From Clostridia bacterium (GTDB lineage: Bacteria > Bacillota > Clostridia > Oscillospirales > UBA644), in assembly GCA_017424085.1 (NCBI GenBank), contig JAFPBP010000012.1, positions 1 through 7,786 of the forward strand: a DNA stretch of 7,786 nt. The letters run 5' to 3'. Made by a program: the position numbers and the translations under genes. The stretch's first letter is position 1; each line of letters starts with the position of its first letter. The notes beneath the pieces were generated by a model that did no database searches, was not told where the DNA came from, and saw nothing but the letters and a program-made list of their open reading frames with translations. Positions 4,886-7,786 of this stretch are shown piece by piece.

Positions 4886-6454
4886 ATGAAAAAGCAAACG
4901 CAAACCGACGCAAAAGGGTTTCCCAAGTTCGGCATGCGCGACAAGATCGCCTACGCCGCAGGAGACTTCGGATGCAACATGAGCTTTGCCCTGAAGGGCA
5001 CGGTTCAAACCTTCTGGCTCGTCTACATGGCGATGGAGACCGGACTTCTGTCTCTGTTGCTGCTGCTGGTCCAGATCTGGGACGCAGTCAACGACCCCAT
5101 GATCGGCTCGCTGATCGACAATGACAGAAGAAAGTACAAAATGGGCAAGTTCAAGACCTACATCTTCATCGGCGCATGCGGACTTCTGGTCGCAGGTGCT
5201 GCCGTATTCCTGCCCTTCCCCAACGCACCCGTCGTGGTGAAAGCCATTCTGTTCGTCCTCGGCTATCTGATCTGGGATGCCTGCTACACCGTAGCAAACG
5301 TTCCCTACGGCTCCATGCTCTCCCTGGTCACCGAAAACGTGGCAGAGCGCGCACAGCTGTCCACCTGGCGCTCGATCGGCTCCATGGTCGGCGGCATGAT
5401 CCCCGGCATCGTTCTTCCCATGATCATCTGGCAGAAGGTCCTGTACGACGGATCGGGCAAGATCCCCAACATGGAGGGAACCTACCATAACAATCCCCTC
5501 ACCGGCGATCCCTACGAGATCGGCGAGGTCATGCGCAGCCCCCTGACCGGCGAAAAGGCACAGATCCTGCTGGGCGACCGCGTTTTCTGGGCGGCGCTTC
5601 TCATGGGCGTGCTCGGCTTCATCGCCTTTATGTTCATGATCAAAAAGATCACCGTCCGCGTGGACGAAAACACCGTCAAAACCAACGAGGGCGGCGCGAA
5701 ATTCAACGTTCTGGTTGCCTTCAAGAACTTCATGAAGAACCGTCCCGCCGTGGGTGCGACCCTTGCCGCCATGGGTATGTTCCTGGGCATGCAGTCTGCC
5801 ACCACCGCAAACGCCATCATGTTCGCCACCTACTTCGGCATGGCTGAGCTTTCGGGCGTGGTTCAGATGGTCGGATTCCTTCCCATGTTTATCTTCATGC
5901 CCTTCATCACCAAGATCGTTACCAAGTACGGTAAAAAGGAAGCCTCGGTCTTCGGTACCATCGTCTCCATGATCGGCGGTCTGATCATGCTGATCTTCCC
6001 CCTGGTGGACAAGAGCATGGCTATGATCGTTTATCTGATCGGGCTTGTGGTCTTCGGCATCGGTATGGGCGTTTACACCTGCGTATCCTGGGCTATGATG
6101 GGCGACGCCATCGACTACAACGAATGGAAGTTCGGAACCCGCGAGGAGGGCACCGTGTATTCCCTCCACTCCTTCTTCCGCAAGCTGGCGCAGGGCGTTG
6201 GTCCCTCCGTTGTGCTTCTGATCATGGGCGCCCTCGGCTACGTGTCCGAGCTGGGCACCATCGGTCAGTCTGCAGCCACCGCCAAGAATATGTGCTGGCT
6301 GGTTGCGGGACTTTATATGTTCAGCGCAGTTCTGCAGTTCATCGGACTTGCGGTCATCTACAATCTGGATAAGAAGACCGTGGGCGTCATGACCGAGGAG
6401 CTGTCTGCCCGTCACGCCGCAGAGGCTCCCGCCGAAGGCGAAGCCGCAAACTGA
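4886..6454 (+). CDS. GPH-family (glycoside-pentoside-hexuronide:cation symporter) MFS transporter
   Basis: 522-aa inner-membrane symporter of the MelB/UidB type, with about 12 hydrophobic segments (roughly residues 30-50, 54-76, 92-112, 117-136, 165-185, 232-252, 285-310, 322-343, 352-372, 378-402, 435-455, 468-492). Family signatures are WDAVNDPMIGSLIDND (65-80), the following RRKYKMGKFKTYI (81-93), NVPYGSMLSLVTENVAERAQLSTWR (138-162), and GDAIDYNEWKFGTREEGTVYS (406-426). Between segments 5 and 6 an outward-facing loop of about 45 residues (186-231) holds two PLTG(D/E) motifs. The start at 4886 is chosen because GAGG (4873-4876) is 9 nt upstream and MKKQ begins a normal GPH N-terminus; the frame extends upstream to 4676 but that part overlaps the divergent promoter. 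Placed before a GH2 gene and opposite a uronate operon, it probably imports a glycosylated uronate or free hexuronate; the substrate cannot be read from sequence. Confidence 0.93.
   Translation: MKKQTQTDAKGFPKFGMRDKIAYAAGDFGCNMSFALKGTVQTFWLVYMAMETGLLSLLLLLVQIWDAVNDPMIGSLIDNDRRKYKMGKFKTYIFIGACGLLVAGAAVFLPFPNAPVVVKAILFVLGYLIWDACYTVANVPYGSMLSLVTENVAERAQLSTWRSIGSMVGGMIPGIVLPMIIWQKVLYDGSGKIPNMEGTYHNNPLTGDPYEIGEVMRSPLTGEKAQILLGDRVFWAALLMGVLGFIAFMFMIKKITVRVDENTVKTNEGGAKFNVLVAFKNFMKNRPAVGATLAAMGMFLGMQSATTANAIMFATYFGMAELSGVVQMVGFLPMFIFMPFITKIVTKYGKKEASVFGTIVSMIGGLIMLIFPLVDKSMAMIVYLIGLVVFGIGMGVYTCVSWAMMGDAIDYNEWKFGTREEGTVYSLHSFFRKLAQGVGPSVVLLIMGALGYVSELGTIGQSAATAKNMCWLVAGLYMFSAVLQFIGLAVIYNLDKKTVGVMTEELSARHAAEAPAEGEAAN
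5492..5557 (+). repeat. Two-copy PLTG(D/E) motif in the transporter's extracytoplasmic loop
   Basis: Residues 203-209 (NPLTGDP, bases 5492-5512) and 218-224 (SPLTGEK, bases 5537-5557) repeat the core PLTG plus an acidic residue, 15 residues apart. Both copies are encoded by similar DNA (CCCCTxACCGGCGA). They lie in the extended loop between membrane segments 5 and 6. Visible directly; a role in the loop is unknown and chance similarity is possible. Confidence 0.4.
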
Positions 6455-6467
6455 TCAAAGCAACGCG

Positions 6468-6497
6468 GATCACCCTGTCTCCCGTGACGGGGTAATC
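6468..6497 (+). terminator. Stem-loop after the transporter gene, weak terminator or mRNA-processing hairpin
   Basis: Starting 13 nt after the transporter stop, GATcACCCTGTC (6468-6479) pairs with GACGGGGTaATC (6486-6497): 3 bp, one C/A mismatch, then 8 bp including one U-G, closing a 6-nt loop. Only TTT follows (6498-6500), so it is a poor intrinsic terminator. Partial termination or 3'-end protection of the transporter mRNA would lower or separate expression of the downstream GH2 gene. Base pairing is seen; the role is inferred. Confidence 0.4.
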
Positions 6498-6520
6498 TTT
6501 GCAGATAACCCTCACCAAAC

Positions 6521-6566
6521 CGTAGCCTCCCGAAGGCTACGCAACCACAGGAGGTTGTATTTTTTC
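6521..6566 (+). promoter_or_regulatory. Structured leader of the GH2 gene with partly sequestered Shine-Dalgarno
   Basis: CGTAGCCT (6521-6528) and AGGCTACG (6534-6541) form a perfect 8-bp stem with a 5-nt loop. Directly abutting it, CAACC (6542-6546) can pair with GGTTG (6553-6557), placing the AGGAGG Shine-Dalgarno (6549-6554) in its loop and stem. Six T residues follow (6560-6565), then the ATG at 6567. The first hairpin also contains CCTCC (6526-6530), an exact complement to GGAGG (6550-6554), so an alternative fold could block the RBS. The 12-nt spacing from Shine-Dalgarno to ATG is long. Regulation through this structure is inference. Confidence 0.4.
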
Positions 6567-7786
6567 ATGAGAACCATCGTCAATTTCAACGCAAAATGGG
6601 CGTTCTCCAAGCAGGCAGACGCTCTTCCCACCGCCATTGATCCCAAATGGAATTTCGTCAACCTGCCTCACAGCTGGAACGCCATCGACGGACAGGACGG
6701 CGGCAACGACTATTATCGCGGACCCGCGTACTACGCCAAGACTGTGGATAAAATGGACCTGCCTCAGACAGACCGCTACTATCTGGAGCTGCAGGGCGCC
6801 AACTCCTCCGCAGACGTGTACGTAAACGGCAAGCACCTTGCCCATCACGACGGCGGCTATTCCACCTGGCGCGTAGACGTGACCGACGCTCTGGAGCGGG
6901 AGAATCTGTTCGTGATCAAGGTTGACAACTCCGCCAACGAGACCGTGTATCCTCAGGTTGCGGACTTCACCTTCTACGGCGGCTTGTACCGCAACGTCAA
7001 TCTGATCTGCGTCAGCGAATCCCACTTCGATCTGGACTACTACGGCGGCCCCGGCATCAAGGTCACCCCCACCGTCAACGGCAAGGACGCCTCGGTGGAG
7101 GTTGAGGTCTATCTGACCAATCAGAAATTCGGGCAGAAGATCGTTTACACCGTCTACGACAAGGACGAAAACCCCATCGCCACCCAAGAGACCACCGATA
7201 CCAAGGTCACCTTTGATCTCCCCGACGTTCATCTTTGGAACGGGCGCAAGGATCCTTATCTGTATTGCTGTGAAGCGGAATTGACAGACGGCGATACGGT
7301 TCTGGATAACGTCTGCACCCGCTTCGGCTGCAGAACCTTCAAGATCGACCCCGAAAACGGCTTCATCCTCAACGGCGAGGAATATCCCCTGCGCGGCGTT
7401 TCCCGCCATCAGGACCGCTGGGGCATCGGCAATGCCCTGCTGCCCGAGCATCACGAGGAGGATATTGATCTGATCTGCGAGGTGGGCGCCACCACCATCC
7501 GTCTGGCGCACTATCAGCACGATCAATATTTCTACGATCTGTGCGACGAAAGAGGTCTTGTGATCTGGGCGGAAATTCCCTACATCTCCAAGCACATGCC
7601 CAAGGGTCGGGAAAACACCGTCTCCCAGATGAAGGAGCTGATCACCCAGAACTACAACCACCCCTCCATCGTGGTCTGGGGGCTTTCCAATGAGATCTCC
7701 ATCGGCGGCGCCGACGACGATCTGCTGGAAAATCATCGCATTCTCAACGATCTGTGCCATGAAATGGACAAAACCCGTCTGACCAC
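6567..7786 (+). CDS. Glycoside hydrolase family 2 (beta-galactosidase/beta-glucuronidase-like), 3' end outside window
   Basis: The frame stays open from 6567 to the right edge: 406 codons and no stop. Domains in order: N-terminal sugar-binding jelly roll (about 1-150; LPHSWN 33-38, GGYSTWRVDVTD 96-107, FYGGLYRNVNLI 136-147), immunoglobulin-like domain (about 155-255), and the start of the catalytic TIM barrel (NGEEYPLRGVSRHQDRWG, 269-286; IRLAHYQHDQYFYDLCDERG, 311-330). The acid/base glutamate is Glu376 in WGLSNEIS; the nucleophile Glu and the C-terminal NxK motif that marks beta-glucuronidases are beyond the edge. There is no signal peptide, so it should act in the cytoplasm on imported glycoside. 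SRHQDR and HYQHDQYFYDL look more like beta-galactosidase-type GH2 than classical glucuronidase (KHED, SHYPY). Context favours a uronide substrate, so the specificity is unresolved. AGGAGG lies 12 nt before the ATG. It follows the transporter by 112 nt and is probably co-transcribed. Confidence 0.92.
   Translation, partial: MRTIVNFNAKWAFSKQADALPTAIDPKWNFVNLPHSWNAIDGQDGGNDYYRGPAYYAKTVDKMDLPQTDRYYLELQGANSSADVYVNGKHLAHHDGGYSTWRVDVTDALERENLFVIKVDNSANETVYPQVADFTFYGGLYRNVNLICVSESHFDLDYYGGPGIKVTPTVNGKDASVEVEVYLTNQKFGQKIVYTVYDKDENPIATQETTDTKVTFDLPDVHLWNGRKDPYLYCCEAELTDGDTVLDNVCTRFGCRTFKIDPENGFILNGEEYPLRGVSRHQDRWGIGNALLPEHHEEDIDLICEVGATTIRLAHYQHDQYFYDLCDERGLVIWAEIPYISKHMPKGRENTVSQMKELITQNYNHPSIVVWGLSNEISIGGADDDLLENHRILNDLCHEMDKTRLT

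Noticed and set aside
4760..6415. 551-codon minus-strand open frame opposite the transporter
   Set aside because: The composition is dominated by His, Asp and Gly, as expected for the complement of a membrane-protein gene; the plus-strand frame has clear GPH motifs.
6537..7760. 407-codon minus-strand open frame at the right edge
   Set aside because: The plus strand encodes an open GH2 frame with catalytic motifs throughout the same bases; the minus frame is its shadow.

Overview
The window holds a hexuronate (glucuronate-type) catabolic locus, probably from a gut-type member of the Clostridia (Firmicutes). That placement is inference. It rests on the moderately GC-rich coding DNA, the strong AGGAG-type ribosome binding sites, the short-chain-dehydrogenase form of fructuronate reductase (as in Bacillus) and the AraC/GPH/GH2 neighbourhood. 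No RNA gene, CRISPR array, insertion sequence or phage gene was seen.

Left arm (1-4175, minus strand): a tightly packed operon read right to left, uxaC (glucuronate isomerase), uxuA (mannonate dehydratase), an SDR fructuronate reductase (uxuB type), kdgA (KDPG aldolase) and kdgK (KDG kinase, cut by the left edge). Gaps are 18, 24 and 3 nt, then a 4-nt ATGA overlap. Together they form the full glucuronate branch of the Ashwell pathway: glucuronate -> fructuronate -> mannonate -> KDG -> KDPG -> pyruvate + glyceraldehyde-3-phosphate. The operon has its own extended -10 promoter and an inverted repeat just upstream of it.

Centre (4176-4885): a short minus-strand AraC-family frame (116 aa). It keeps the regulator's N-terminus, start, RBS and promoter, and the last ~20 residues of the HTH domain, but lacks nearly everything between. 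It looks like an in-frame internal deletion, real or from assembly. An AT-rich divergent control region follows. It holds a good sigma-A-like promoter for the regulator and a 17-bp motif also present upstream of uxaC.

Right arm (4886-7786, plus strand): a GPH-family (MelB/UidB-like) sugar:cation symporter, then a 112-nt spacer with three predicted hairpins, the last overlapping the next Shine-Dalgarno. After it comes a glycoside hydrolase family 2 enzyme that runs off the right edge without a stop (406 codons visible). The GH2 has no signal peptide, so the simplest model is import of an intact glycoside, cytoplasmic hydrolysis, and feeding of the released uronate into the left-arm operon. The GH2 motifs look more like beta-galactosidase-type GH2 than classical beta-glucuronidase, so its substrate is open.

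No wholly new system is evident. The points most worth a second look are the internally deleted regulator, the shared putative operator motif, the structured leader of the GH2 gene and the GH2 specificity.
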